Assembly: GCF_000519005.1 (NCBI RefSeq)
Contig: NZ_JAER01000008.1
Location: 97,796-161,795 of the forward strand
Direction of reading: 5' to 3'
Length of the DNA stretch: 64,000 nucleotides
Source of the DNA: Nocardioides sp. J54
GTDB taxonomy: Bacteria > Actinomycetota > Actinomycetes > Propionibacteriales > Nocardioidaceae
In this document: positions 40,136-49,164 of the stretch, piece after piece
How the letters are laid out: every line of letters starts with the position of its first letter
Numbering within the stretch: the first letter of the stretch is position 1
Made by a program: the position numbers and the translations under genes
Notes under the pieces: generated by a model
Told to the model about the DNA's origin: nothing
The model's input: the letters and a program-made list of their open reading frames with translations, nothing else
The model's database searches: none

Positions 40136-42550
40136 TCACCCGTCATCGCCGTCCCGCGCCATCCGGGCCGCGAGCTGCACGCGGTTGGAGAGGCCGAACT
40201 TCCCCAGGATGTGGTCGACGTGCTTCTCCACCGTGCGCACCGAGATGAAGAGCTCGGCGGCGATCTCGCGGTTGGTACGGCCGTCCGCGACGAGCTCGGC
40301 CACCTCCTGCTCGCGCCGGGTCAGCCGGGTCGCGTCGCCGCGCTCCCCCGCCGCTGACGCCGGTGCGGAGGACGCGGTCGGGTCGGCCTCTCCCAGTGCG
40401 AAGCGGACGGCGGTGTCGACGTCCCACGCCGCACCCTCCCCGTAGGCCGCCTCCACGCGCCGGTCGTCCGGCCGCAGGACCTCCTGGGCCTCGCGGTGGT
40501 AGTCGAACATCGAGTGGCTGGCCTCGATCGGCATGCCGACCTGGCGCAGCACCGTGTCGGCGGCTCCCATCAGGCGTCCCGCACGGACGGGGTCGCCGCT
40601 GGCGGCCGCGATCCAGGACATCGCCTCCAGGCACACCCCGACCCCGAGCCGGTCGTCCAGTGCCCGCTTGACCCGGAGCGTCTCGCGCTGGACCTCCTCG
40701 GCGCCGGCGACGTCGCCCTGGCGCCACAGGTCGATGCCGTAGGCCCACAGCGAGAAGGAGCGCCACCAGGACTCGCCGACCCGGCCCGCCAGCTCCTGGC
40801 AGCGCTGCTGCCACTCCACCGCGCGGTCCACGTCGCCGGCGAAGCCGTGGGCGATGCCGAGCTCGAACATCGTGTGGATCTCGCCCGTCAGGTGGTCCAG
40901 CCGGGAGAAGTCCTGCACCGCCGCCTCGAGCCGTGCCGTCGAGGTGGCGAGGTCGCCCTGGAACATCGCGAGCAGGCCCCATGCCTGCTCGACGTAGGCG
41001 GCGAGGACCGGGGTGTCGGTGGCGGCGGCGATCCGCGACGCCTCCTCCAGCAGCCCGGGTACGACGGCATGGTCGTTCTGCAGCACGGCCAGCCACGCAC
41101 CCAACCGGAGCGCGCGCCCCCGCTCGACCGACGGTGCGGGGTCGGCGGTCAGCAGCGAGTCCAGCCAGGTCCGGGCCTCGCTCAGGAAGCCGGCGGCGAG
41201 CCAGAAGTTCTCGATCCCCACCGCCAGCCGCATGCCGAGGCGCGGGTCGTGGGCCAGGCAGGACTGGAGGGCGACGCGGAGGTTCGGGTAGTCGGCGCGC
41301 AGCCGGGCCAGCCAGCCCACCTGGTCGGGTCCCGACCACTCCTCGTCCGCGCGGGTGGCGAGCGCCGCGAACCACTCCCGGTGGCGTCGGTGCAGCTCGT
41401 CGAGCTGCTCGTCGTCGAGGCGCTCGGCGCCGTACTGCCGGATCGTCTCGAGCATCGCGTAGCGCGGCTCCCCGGCCTGCAGGACCCGCGTGACGATGGA
41501 CTTGTCGACGAGGCCGGCGACGAGGTCGAGCACGCTGTCGGCGGCGCTGGCGTCGGCCGCGACCGTCTCGGCCGCGCCGAGGGTGAAGCCGCCGGAGAAG
41601 ACGGAGAGCCGCGCCCACAGCTCCTTCTCCTGCGGGGTGCACAGCTCGTAGGTCCCGTCGATCGAGGCGCGCAGGGACTGGTGGCGGGGCGGCGCGGTGC
41701 GGCTACCCTGGGTGAGGAGCCGGAAGCGGTCGGCGGTGCGCGCCACCAGCTCGCCGAGCGGCAGCAGGCGCAGGCGGACGGCGGCGAGCTCGATCGCCAG
41801 CGGGATGCCGTCCAGCAACCGGCACAGCTCGGCGATCTGCTCGCGCTCTTCGGGCGTCACCGCGAGGCCCGGCACGGCAGCCTGGGCACGATCGAGGAAC
41901 AGGAGCACCGCGTCGCTCTCGCCGTCCTGGTCACGGTCGGCGCTCGCGGCGATCGACAGCGGCGGCACCCGGACGGCCACCTCGCCGTCGAGGCCGAGCA
42001 CCTGGCGGCTGGTGGCCAGCACGGTGAGGCCGGGGCAGGACCGCAGGAGGCTGTCGGCCAGGGACGCCACCGCGTCGACGAGGTGCTCGCAGTTGTCGAG
42101 GACGAGGAGCACGCGCCGGTCAGCGAGGAATTCGACCACTGTCTCGAGCTGCCAGCGGGCCGAGCGCTCGCGCACGCCGAGCGCCGTGTTGATCGTGTGA
42201 CCGAGCAGTGCGGGCTCGAGGACGTCGGCCAGGCGCGCGAAGCACACCTCGTCGAAGGCACCCTCCGCCGCGGATGCGACCTCGAGTGCGAGGCGGGTCT
42301 TGCCGACGCCGCCGAGGCCGATGAGGGTCACCAGCCGGGAGCGTCGCAGCGCGTCCCGGGCCAGGCCCTGCTCGCGCTGCCGGCCGATGAAGCGCGTCAG
42401 CTCCACCGGCACCGCCCCCGGCGGATCTCCGTCACCACGTGCACCGGTCGAGGTCGGGACCACGCGGGTAGTCTGCCCCACCTCGGCCCGGACGGGGGTG
42501 GGTCGGCGACTTCCCCAGAGGTCGACGACGTCAGCTCGCGATCCCGGCAC
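40136..42550 (-). CDS. STAND-ATPase LuxR-family regulator
   Basis: The 804-residue regulator has an NB-ARC-like ATPase with Walker A GLGGVGKTRLALEVA (about residue 80), Walker B VLLVLDNCEHLVD, and GIPLAIELAAVRLRLLPLGE. A TPR-like region follows (about 450-720). A C-terminal LuxR helix-turn-helix ends it (LTRREQEVAELVADGRTNRE, SVRTVEKHVDHILGKFGLSN). Such proteins are ATP-dependent signal switches. The GTG at 42550 overlaps the preceding gene by 20 bases; a later start in VELTRFIGRQ is possible. It closes the operon from 49.7 kb and may regulate it. Confidence 0.9.
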   Translation of the reverse strand: MPGSRADVVDLWGSRRPTPVRAEVGQTTRVVPTSTGARGDGDPPGAVPVELTRFIGRQREQGLARDALRRSRLVTLIGLGGVGKTRLALEVASAAEGAFDEVCFARLADVLEPALLGHTINTALGVRERSARWQLETVVEFLADRRVLLVLDNCEHLVDAVASLADSLLRSCPGLTVLATSRQVLGLDGEVAVRVPPLSIAASADRDQDGESDAVLLFLDRAQAAVPGLAVTPEEREQIAELCRLLDGIPLAIELAAVRLRLLPLGELVARTADRFRLLTQGSRTAPPRHQSLRASIDGTYELCTPQEKELWARLSVFSGGFTLGAAETVAADASAADSVLDLVAGLVDKSIVTRVLQAGEPRYAMLETIRQYGAERLDDEQLDELHRRHREWFAALATRADEEWSGPDQVGWLARLRADYPNLRVALQSCLAHDPRLGMRLAVGIENFWLAAGFLSEARTWLDSLLTADPAPSVERGRALRLGAWLAVLQNDHAVVPGLLEEASRIAAATDTPVLAAYVEQAWGLLAMFQGDLATSTARLEAAVQDFSRLDHLTGEIHTMFELGIAHGFAGDVDRAVEWQQRCQELAGRVGESWWRSFSLWAYGIDLWRQGDVAGAEEVQRETLRVKRALDDRLGVGVCLEAMSWIAAASGDPVRAGRLMGAADTVLRQVGMPIEASHSMFDYHREAQEVLRPDDRRVEAAYGEGAAWDVDTAVRFALGEADPTASSAPASAAGERGDATRLTRREQEVAELVADGRTNREIAAELFISVRTVEKHVDHILGKFGLSNRVQLAARMARDGDDG

Positions 42551-43007
42551 CGGTGGCCACCTCGCAGGTCTGCAGGTCCTCGGCCAGCACGGCCGCGACG
42601 GCTCGTCGTAACCACGCGGCCTGTCCGTCGAACCGGGCCAGCCGGTCCGGACGCACCCAGCGGTGCGCGACGTGCCCGTCGCCGGGCACCAGCCGTCGGC
42701 GGTGGGTCTCGGCGACCACCGTGTGCAGGGCAGCCGGGCCGGACGCGTCGACGACCGGGAGCACCGGCCCTGGTTGCATCCGGACCAGGTCGGGGACGGC
42801 GAGCCCGGTGGTTCGACGCAGCAGGTGCGCGGCGGTCACGAGCAGTTCCTCGCCGGGCACCAGGTCGGTGCTGGGGCAGGTCCAGCGACAGCCGGGAGCG
42901 TCCGGAGCAGGCGGCTGGAGGAGCCCGACGCGACCGCGCCACAGCAGCGTGACCGCGACCAGCTGCCGCACCCCTTCGAGCACCCCGTCGACCGCCACGT
43001 CACTCAC
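42531..43007 (-). CDS. Nudix-fold protein with a degenerate Nudix box
   Basis: The 158-residue protein has a beta-rich start (VAVTLLWRGRVGLLQPPAPD), then GEELLVTAAHLLRRTTGLAV where a Nudix box would read A..REL.EETGL. The catalytic glutamates are replaced by LLRRTT. The rest is LHTVVAETHRRRLVPG and HRWVRPDRLARFDG. It would not be expected to hydrolyse nucleoside diphosphates and could act as a binding or regulatory domain next to the LuxR regulator. The GTG start overlaps the GMC oxidoreductase stop (GTGA). Confidence 0.6.
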   Translation of the reverse strand: MSDVAVDGVLEGVRQLVAVTLLWRGRVGLLQPPAPDAPGCRWTCPSTDLVPGEELLVTAAHLLRRTTGLAVPDLVRMQPGPVLPVVDASGPAALHTVVAETHRRRLVPGDGHVAHRWVRPDRLARFDGQAAWLRRAVAAVLAEDLQTCEVATGAGIAS

Positions 43008-44515
43008 CGCCCCCGGGCCAGGTCGGCCGCCCGCTCGGCGATCATCACCGTCGCGGCGTTGGTGTTGCTGGACGCGATCGTCGGCATCACCGACGCGTCG
43101 GCCACGCGGAGGCCGGCCAGGCCACGCACCCGGAGCTGCGGGTCGACGACGGCGTCGGGCCCGGACCCCATCCGGCAGGTACCCGACAGGTGGAAGAAGC
43201 TGCTCACCGAGTCCCGGACGACCCGCTCGAGGTCTGCCCGGCCGAGCTGGAGCAACGCGTCGGTCTGCGACTTCCCGCCCCACTCGTCGAAGGCGCCCGT
43301 ACGAACCAGCTCGTCGACGACGCCGATGCCGGCGACCAGCTGGTCGACGTCGTGCTGCTCGCTGAGGTAGCGGGGGTCGATCAGCGGTGCCACGTCGGGG
43401 TCGCGCGACACCAGCCGGACCTCTCCCCTGCTGCGCGGCTGCATGTGCCCGATCCCGAAGGTGAAGGCGTTCTGGAGCGGGGGCTGCCACGGCAGGTGGT
43501 AGTCGACCTGCACCTGCACGACCTGCAGCTCCGGGCGCACCTGGGCGGGGTCGGTGCGCAGGAAGAGCGTGGACTCGGCGTACTGCCCGCTGGGGGCGGG
43601 GAGCGGGCGCTCGGCCTGGACCCGGACGCCGGCGAGCATCACGTGGTCCTGCAGGTTGCGGCCGACCGGCAGGTCGAGCACGGGCCTCACCCCGGCGCGC
43701 TCGAGGTCGGCTGCCGGACCGACGCCCGACAGCATCAGCAGGTGCGGCGAGCCCACGGCGCCGGCGCAGAGGATGACCTCGCGATCCGCCGACACGCGCT
43801 CGGTCGACCCCTCGCGGACGTACTCGACGCCCCGGCACCGTCCGGCGTCGACGATCAGCCGGTGCGCGCGGGCGCCGGTGACCACCGTGAGGTTCGCCCG
43901 CCCCGCCGCCGGACGCAGGTACGCCGTGGCCGTGCTCTGCCGCCGGCCGTCCACGATGAGCAGGTCGTGCGTCGCGGCCCCGGTCAGCTCCCCGTCGTTG
44001 AGGTCGTCGGCGAGCGGGTACCCCGCCCGGCGCGCGGCCTCGACGTGCGCGAGGCTCAGCGGGTGCGGGTCCGTGATCGGCGCGGGCCGCAACGGCCCGT
44101 CGCTGCCACGGAAGCGCGGGTCACCGTGCGGCACGGACTCCGAGCGCATGAAGTACGGCAGCACGTCGTCGTACCCCCAGCCGTCGGCGCCTTCGTCGCG
44201 CCACCGGTCGAAGTCCGACCGGTGGCCGCGCAGGTGCGCCATCACGTTGATCGAGCCCGAGCCGCCCAGGACACGGCCCCGGTGTGCCGGCACGGACCGA
44301 CCGGTCGCCGCCTGCACCGTGGTCTCGTAGTCCCAGTCGACGTCGCTGCCGAGCAGTGCAGGCCACGCGCCCGGGGCCGTGACGTCGTCGCGACGGTCGT
44401 CGCCGCCTGCCTCGAGGAGCAGGACGGCGACGCCGGGGTCCTCGCTGAGGCGCGCCGCGAGCACGCTCCCGGCGGACCCCCCGCCGACGATCACGTAGTC
44501 GTAGGTGGACACCAC
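43004..44515 (-). CDS. GMC-family FAD-dependent alcohol oxidoreductase
   Basis: This 503-residue choline-dehydrogenase-like protein has the FAD motif YVIVGGGSAGSVLAARLSE, the GMC signatures HRGRVLGGSGSINVMAHLRG and CAGAVGSPHLLMLSGVGP, and the C-terminal active-site region FFHLSGTCRMGS with the His, plus ASVMPTIASSNTNAATVMIA. It oxidises a primary alcohol to the aldehyde, which the ALDH encoded 7 bases upstream could take to the acid. The start is GTG 44515 (or GTG 44512). Confidence 0.9.
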   Translation of the reverse strand: MVSTYDYVIVGGGSAGSVLAARLSEDPGVAVLLLEAGGDDRRDDVTAPGAWPALLGSDVDWDYETTVQAATGRSVPAHRGRVLGGSGSINVMAHLRGHRSDFDRWRDEGADGWGYDDVLPYFMRSESVPHGDPRFRGSDGPLRPAPITDPHPLSLAHVEAARRAGYPLADDLNDGELTGAATHDLLIVDGRRQSTATAYLRPAAGRANLTVVTGARAHRLIVDAGRCRGVEYVREGSTERVSADREVILCAGAVGSPHLLMLSGVGPAADLERAGVRPVLDLPVGRNLQDHVMLAGVRVQAERPLPAPSGQYAESTLFLRTDPAQVRPELQVVQVQVDYHLPWQPPLQNAFTFGIGHMQPRSRGEVRLVSRDPDVAPLIDPRYLSEQHDVDQLVAGIGVVDELVRTGAFDEWGGKSQTDALLQLGRADLERVVRDSVSSFFHLSGTCRMGSGPDAVVDPQLRVRGLAGLRVADASVMPTIASSNTNAATVMIAERAADLARGR

Positions 44516-44522
44516 GCCCCCG

Positions 44523-46013
44523 TCAGAGGTGGACCACGACGGTCTTGAGCTCTAGGAAGTCGTCGAGGCTCTCCTTGCAGGTCTCGCGCCCCCAGCCAGA
44601 CTGCTTGTAGCCGCCGAAGGGCAGCGCCGCGTCGACCGCCTGGTAGCAGTTCACCCACACCTGGCCGGACTCGATGCTCGCCGCCATCCGGTGGGCGCGG
44701 CCGACGTCCTTTGTCCAGACGCCGGCGCCGAGGCCGTAGTCGGTGGCGTTGGCGAGCGCGGTGACCTCCTCCTCGGTGTCGAAGGGGACGACCGACAGCA
44801 CGGGACCGAAGATCTCCTCGCGCAGCACCCGGGAGTCCGGGCGCAGGTCCGTGACGACGGTCGGCTGCACGAAGTAGCCTTGGTCGCCCCACGCCTCACC
44901 GCCGGCGACGACGCGTCCCTCCTGCTTGCTGAGGTCGAGGTAGCCCACGACCTTGTCGCGGTGCTCGGCAGAGACGAGCGGGCCCATCTCGGTGGTGTCG
45001 TCGAGACCGGGGCCGAGCCGGATGCTGCTGGCCCGCTCGGCGAGCCCGGCCAGCACCTCCTCGTACACGCCCCGCTGGGCGTAGAGGCGAGAGCCCGCGA
45101 TGCAGCTCTCCCCCTGGCCGGCGAAGATCGCCATCCCCGCGGAGACGATGGATCGCTCGAGGTCCGCGTCGTCGAAGATGATGTGCGGGGACTTGCCGCC
45201 GAGCTCGAGCGAGACCCGCTTCAGGGTGCCGGTGGCGGCGCGGGCGATGGCCTTGCCGGTCTCGACGGAGCCGGTGAACGTCACCTTGTTGACGCCGGGG
45301 TGGTTCACCAGTGCGGCGCCGGCTGCCTCGCCGAGCCCGGTCACGTAGTTGACGACACCTTCCGGGATGCCGGCCTCCAGCACCAGCTCGGCGAGGCGCG
45401 CCATCACTAGCGGCGTCTGCTCGGCCGGCTTGACGACGATGGTGTTGCCCGTCGCCAGGGCCGGGGCGAGCTTCTTGACCGCCATCATCAGGGGCAGGTT
45501 CCACGGGATGATCGCCGCGACGACGCCGACCGGCTCGCGCCGGGTGTAGGCGTGGTAGGGACCGCCGAAGTTGTGCGGGAACGACACCGGGATCGTGTCG
45601 CCGGTGATCTTGGTCGGCCACCCCGCGTAGTAGTGGAGGATGTCGACCGAGAACGGCACGTCGATGTAGCGCGCCTCCATGATCGGCATGCCGACGTCCA
45701 GCGACTCCAGCCGGGCGAGCTGCTCGGCGTTCTGCTCGACCAGCTCGGCCAGGCGGGTGATCATCCGGCCGCGCTGGATCGGCGTCACCTTGCTCCACGG
45801 CCCGTGCAGGGCGGCACGGGCCGCAGCGACCGCGCGGTCCACCTCGGCCGCGCCACCCGCGGCCGACTGCGCGACGACCGCGCCGGTCGACGGGTCGAAG
45901 ACGTCGAGCGTCTGGCCCGACGCGGCCTCGACCCACTCGGCGCCGATGAGCATCCGCGACGCCTTGGCGACGTCAGCACGCAGCTCGTCGGGCAGGGGTG
46001 AAGTGATGGTCAT
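44523..46013 (-). CDS. NAD(P)-dependent aldehyde dehydrogenase
   Basis: This 496-residue ALDH of the betaine/phenylacetaldehyde type has VVAAIIPWNLPLMMAVKKLA, FTGSVETGKAIARAA, catalytic Glu in VSLELGGKSPHIIFDDADL, catalytic Cys in FAGQGESCIAGSRLY (about Cys303) and PFGGYKQSGWGRE. It forms a likely alcohol-to-acid pair with the adjacent GMC oxidoreductase. The ATG at 46013 lies 11 bases after the RutA-like monooxygenase stop. Confidence 0.92.
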   Translation of the reverse strand: MTITSPLPDELRADVAKASRMLIGAEWVEAASGQTLDVFDPSTGAVVAQSAAGGAAEVDRAVAAARAALHGPWSKVTPIQRGRMITRLAELVEQNAEQLARLESLDVGMPIMEARYIDVPFSVDILHYYAGWPTKITGDTIPVSFPHNFGGPYHAYTRREPVGVVAAIIPWNLPLMMAVKKLAPALATGNTIVVKPAEQTPLVMARLAELVLEAGIPEGVVNYVTGLGEAAGAALVNHPGVNKVTFTGSVETGKAIARAATGTLKRVSLELGGKSPHIIFDDADLERSIVSAGMAIFAGQGESCIAGSRLYAQRGVYEEVLAGLAERASSIRLGPGLDDTTEMGPLVSAEHRDKVVGYLDLSKQEGRVVAGGEAWGDQGYFVQPTVVTDLRPDSRVLREEIFGPVLSVVPFDTEEEVTALANATDYGLGAGVWTKDVGRAHRMAASIESGQVWVNCYQAVDAALPFGGYKQSGWGRETCKESLDDFLELKTVVVHL

Positions 46014-46024
46014 GACCGGCTCCT

Positions 46025-47110
46025 TCAGGCACGCGCCGCGGCGGCGACGTTCGGCGGGGTGAAGTTCTTCATCAGCGGGAAGACCTCGCTGCCCATGCGC
46101 TTGATGTCCTCGACGTAGTCGGTGAGCACGAGCATGTAGCCGGCGACGTCGATCTCGGCCCACTCGTCGAGCTGGCGCGCGATGCTCGCCGGCGAGCCGG
46201 TGATGAAGTCGGTCGAGAACTGGACGAAGCCCTTGGTGTCGACGCTGGCGAGGATCTCCGACGTGCCGCCGGCAGCGCTGTCGGTCGCGGCCTGGCCGAG
46301 CATGTACTCCATGACGCCCCGGTCCGGGTTGTCGATGTAGTTCTGCAGCTTCGCCTCGGCTTCCTCGTCGGTGTCGGCCATGACCACGCCGAGGGCGACG
46401 TACGGACGGATGGTGCGCCCCGCCTCGTCCATCTGCGCGTTGAAGCGGTCCACGACCTCGCGCAGCGCCTCCGGACCGCCCCAGGCGAGGCGGAACGAGT
46501 AGTCGGCGTACTGGGTCGTGAACTTGATGGCGTCGTCGGAGGCGCCGGCGCACACGATGTTGATGTGGCGCTCGGGCTGCGGGCCCATCCTCAGGTCGTC
46601 GTACTGGAAGTGCTCGCCCTTGAAGTTGGAGACGCCCTTCTCCCAGAGCTCGCGCACGACCTGGCAGTACTCGCCGGCGTACTGCCAGCGGTAGTTGTTG
46701 TACTCGTAGCCGGGCCAGACGTTCATGACCTCGAGCTCGCGCGGGTGCCAGCCGCCGGGGACGATGTTGAGCGAGAAGCGCCCGTCGCTGATCTGGTCGA
46801 TCGTCACGGCCATCCGCGCCGCGATGGCGGGGTGGATCGCGAGGATGTTGACCGACCCGATGAGCTTCATGAACTCGGTGTCACGGGCCAGGGCGGCCAT
46901 CTGGGTCATCGACTCGAGGGCGTCGTCCCAGAAGCCGGTGGTGCCGCCGTGACCGCGCAGGGCCGAGAGCGAGAGGGCGAAGGAGAAGCCGTTGGCCTCG
47001 CCGGTCTGGCAGATCTCGCGCATGTGGTCGTAGGTGGGCGAGTACTGCGGTGCCGTCTCGGAGATGATGTAGCCGTTGCGGGCACTCGGGATGAAGATGC
47101 CGAACTCCAT
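46025..47110 (-). CDS. RutA-like luciferase-family monooxygenase 3
   Basis: The 361-residue LLM protein resembles pyrimidine monooxygenase RutA in key segments: NGYIISETAPQYSPTYDHMR, FALSLSALRGHGGTTGFWDD, ARMAVTIDQISDGRFSLNIV, KGEHFQYDDLRMGPQPERHI and ICAGASDD-like IVCAGASDDAIKF. RutA adds oxygen to uracil from an FMN peroxide and opens the ring. Two reductases and an Amt-like channel lie just upstream, which fits an FMNH2-dependent attack releasing ammonia or an amine. RutB, RutD and RutG are not present, so the substrate is likely not uracil. Confidence 0.88.
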   Translation of the reverse strand: MEFGIFIPSARNGYIISETAPQYSPTYDHMREICQTGEANGFSFALSLSALRGHGGTTGFWDDALESMTQMAALARDTEFMKLIGSVNILAIHPAIAARMAVTIDQISDGRFSLNIVPGGWHPRELEVMNVWPGYEYNNYRWQYAGEYCQVVRELWEKGVSNFKGEHFQYDDLRMGPQPERHINIVCAGASDDAIKFTTQYADYSFRLAWGGPEALREVVDRFNAQMDEAGRTIRPYVALGVVMADTDEEAEAKLQNYIDNPDRGVMEYMLGQAATDSAAGGTSEILASVDTKGFVQFSTDFITGSPASIARQLDEWAEIDVAGYMLVLTDYVEDIKRMGSEVFPLMKNFTPPNVAAAARA

Positions 47111-47167
47111 GGGAGGGGTTCCTTTCCTGTCAGGTCTTGCTGGGGGCTTGCTGTCGGGTCGGTGCGG

Positions 47168-48571
47168 TCAGTCGGTGGCGACCTGGCCGGCCGCGGACGG
47201 CTCGTCGTAGCCGGCGAGTCCGAGGACGGCCCGGTCGAGGTCGGTGTCGAGGCCGTTGTCGACGCGCTCGTCGCGCAGGCCGAGGAGCTTCTCGACGACA
47301 CCGACGACGAGGAGGGCGCTGAGCAGGCCGAGGGCGATGAACGCCACGACGCCGAGGGCCTGCTGGCCGATCCCGATCGTGGCGTGCTGGAAGGCGTAGT
47401 CGCCCTCGAGGCCGAGGTAGCCGCCCTGCCGGGTGCCGCTGGCGACGAGCCCGGTGGCGAGTGCGCCGTAGATCGCGGGGCCGAGGGCGATCGGGACGAT
47501 CTTGACGTCGTCGAGGCGGGCCTTCTTCATCAGGTGGTAGGTGCCGACGACGACGAGGGGCGCGAACAGCGCGACCAGACCGCTCTGCCACGGGTCGACC
47601 ACGTCCATCGACGCCGACGCGGCAACCCAGGCCGCGATGGGCGAGACCAGGAAGAAGTAGACGTTGCCGGTGGCCCGCCACGCGACGAGGCCACCGACAC
47701 CGCCGGCCATGATCGTCATCATCAGGTTGGTCAGCACGACGCCGATGCCGGACTCGTTGAGGGTGATGCCGAAGAAGCCGGCGTCCTGGACGATGAAGCC
47801 GTTGAGCAGGACGTAGCCGCAGAGACCGGCGACGAACAGCAGCATGCCGAGGACGACCAGCGTCATGTTGTGCGGCAGGGGCATCGCGCCGGGCGCGGTG
47901 GCGAAGGCGCCGGGCCGGGCCTTGGCGCGCCACACCAGGACGAGCGACCAGGTGCCGAGCAGGATGTAGAAGAACGCGCCGCCGAAGTCGTGCGTACCGG
48001 CGTTGGAGAGCGGGCCGACCGGGCCGTAGACCAGGTAGGCGCCGACCGGGATCACGAGCCCGGCGAAGACCACGGCGACCGCGACCAGGGCGCGGGTGCG
48101 CACCCGCTCGATCACGGAGCCGGCAAGGAGCGCGGAGAAGAAGGCGCCGAAGATGATGAAGATGGCGTAGAACGCCTGGAAGGCCTCGGCGTCCGGCACG
48201 ACCTCGTGGTCGAGCTGGTGCGAGAAGGCGTTGATGTTGTCGCCGAACAGCCACCACGACTGGATCGCGTCCTTGACGGGCGAGTCCGAGCCGAAGGCCT
48301 GGGTGAACTGGACGTCCCAGATCGCGAAGCCGAGGAAGGCCATCGCGAGGCCGCCGGCGACTGCCGCGGCGAGCTTCTGGGTGAGCGTGTGCAGGACGTT
48401 ACCCCTGCGGCTCAGGCCGGCGTCGAACATGAAGACGCCGGCGACGGCCAGCGCGATGGCGACCAGGCCGACGACGTAGTAGGCCGTCGCGACCTGCGCG
48501 TGGGTCGAGACCTGGGCCTCGTCGAATCCGTCCGCGGCCGCGACGCGTCCGGTGAGGTGGGCTGTGAGCAC
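47168..48571 (-). CDS. Amt-family transporter lacking the twin-histidine motif
   Basis: The 467-residue protein has about 11 membrane helices and Amt landmarks: AVAGVFMFDAGLSRRGNVLH, SALLAGSVIERVRTRALVAV, THDFGGAFFY and LPHNMTLVVLGMLLFVAGLCG. The two histidines that line the ammonium pore in AmtB (in GGTVVHIN and FGVHGVCG) are replaced: the regions read DFGGAFFYILLG and VPIALGPAIYGALATG. It may conduct a different substrate such as an amine, or act as a sensor. The GTG at 48571 has an AAGGA site. It lies between the reductases and the RutA-like gene. Confidence 0.85.
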   Translation of the reverse strand: MLTAHLTGRVAAADGFDEAQVSTHAQVATAYYVVGLVAIALAVAGVFMFDAGLSRRGNVLHTLTQKLAAAVAGGLAMAFLGFAIWDVQFTQAFGSDSPVKDAIQSWWLFGDNINAFSHQLDHEVVPDAEAFQAFYAIFIIFGAFFSALLAGSVIERVRTRALVAVAVVFAGLVIPVGAYLVYGPVGPLSNAGTHDFGGAFFYILLGTWSLVLVWRAKARPGAFATAPGAMPLPHNMTLVVLGMLLFVAGLCGYVLLNGFIVQDAGFFGITLNESGIGVVLTNLMMTIMAGGVGGLVAWRATGNVYFFLVSPIAAWVAASASMDVVDPWQSGLVALFAPLVVVGTYHLMKKARLDDVKIVPIALGPAIYGALATGLVASGTRQGGYLGLEGDYAFQHATIGIGQQALGVVAFIALGLLSALLVVGVVEKLLGLRDERVDNGLDTDLDRAVLGLAGYDEPSAAGQVATD

Positions 48572-48675
48572 GTGGTTCCTTCTCTCGTCAGGTGGAGGGA
48601 GCAGGCAGGATGAGCAGGGTGAGGACGGGGTGATCGGGGCTGAGCGGGAGGGCGGACGAAGGTCGCTGGTGCGGC

Positions 48676-49164
48676 TCAGGCGCTGGCGGCGAAGAACTGG
48701 CGGCGGGCGTAGGCGAGGACCGGGTGCTCGTCGCGCGCGCACCCTTCCTCGACCTCGCCCACCGCGATGACGTGGTCACCGGCCTCGACGAGGGCGGCGA
48801 CCACGCACACGGCGTGGGCGGCGTTGCACCCGAGCAGCACTGGTCCGCCGGCGCCGCTCGCGGAGCGCTCCCAGGCCCGCCCGGTGAACTTGTCGTCGGA
48901 CTTGGTCGCGAATGCGAGGGCGACGTCCTCGCAGCCGTGGCGCAGGTAGTTGACCGTGAACGACCCGGTCTCCCGGATCGCGGCGAGGGTGGTCGAGCCG
49001 CGGTCGAGACAGGCCAGCACCATCGGCGGGTCGAGGGAGACCGAGCAGACCGCGGACATCGTCAGCCCGCGGGGTGTGCCGTCGGCGGCCATCGCGGTGA
49101 CGACGGTGGCCGGACCAGCAGCGCTGGCCATGACCGCCTTGAAGTCGGCCTGGGAGATGGTCAT
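48676..49164 (-). CDS. Flavin reductase (RutF/HpaC-like)
   Basis: This 162-residue split-barrel protein has MASAAGPATVVTAMAADGTP, LTMSAVCSVSLDPPMVLACL, GSFTVNYLRHGCEDVALAFA and VGEVEEGCARDEHPVLAYAR. It would reduce FMN/FAD with NAD(P)H for the RutA-like monooxygenase. Its ATG overlaps the stop of the FMN reductase gene. Unlike the 38938 protein it has no regulatory extension. Confidence 0.9.
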   Translation of the reverse strand: MTISQADFKAVMASAAGPATVVTAMAADGTPRGLTMSAVCSVSLDPPMVLACLDRGSTTLAAIRETGSFTVNYLRHGCEDVALAFATKSDDKFTGRAWERSASGAGGPVLLGCNAAHAVCVVAALVEAGDHVIAVGEVEEGCARDEHPVLAYARRQFFAASA

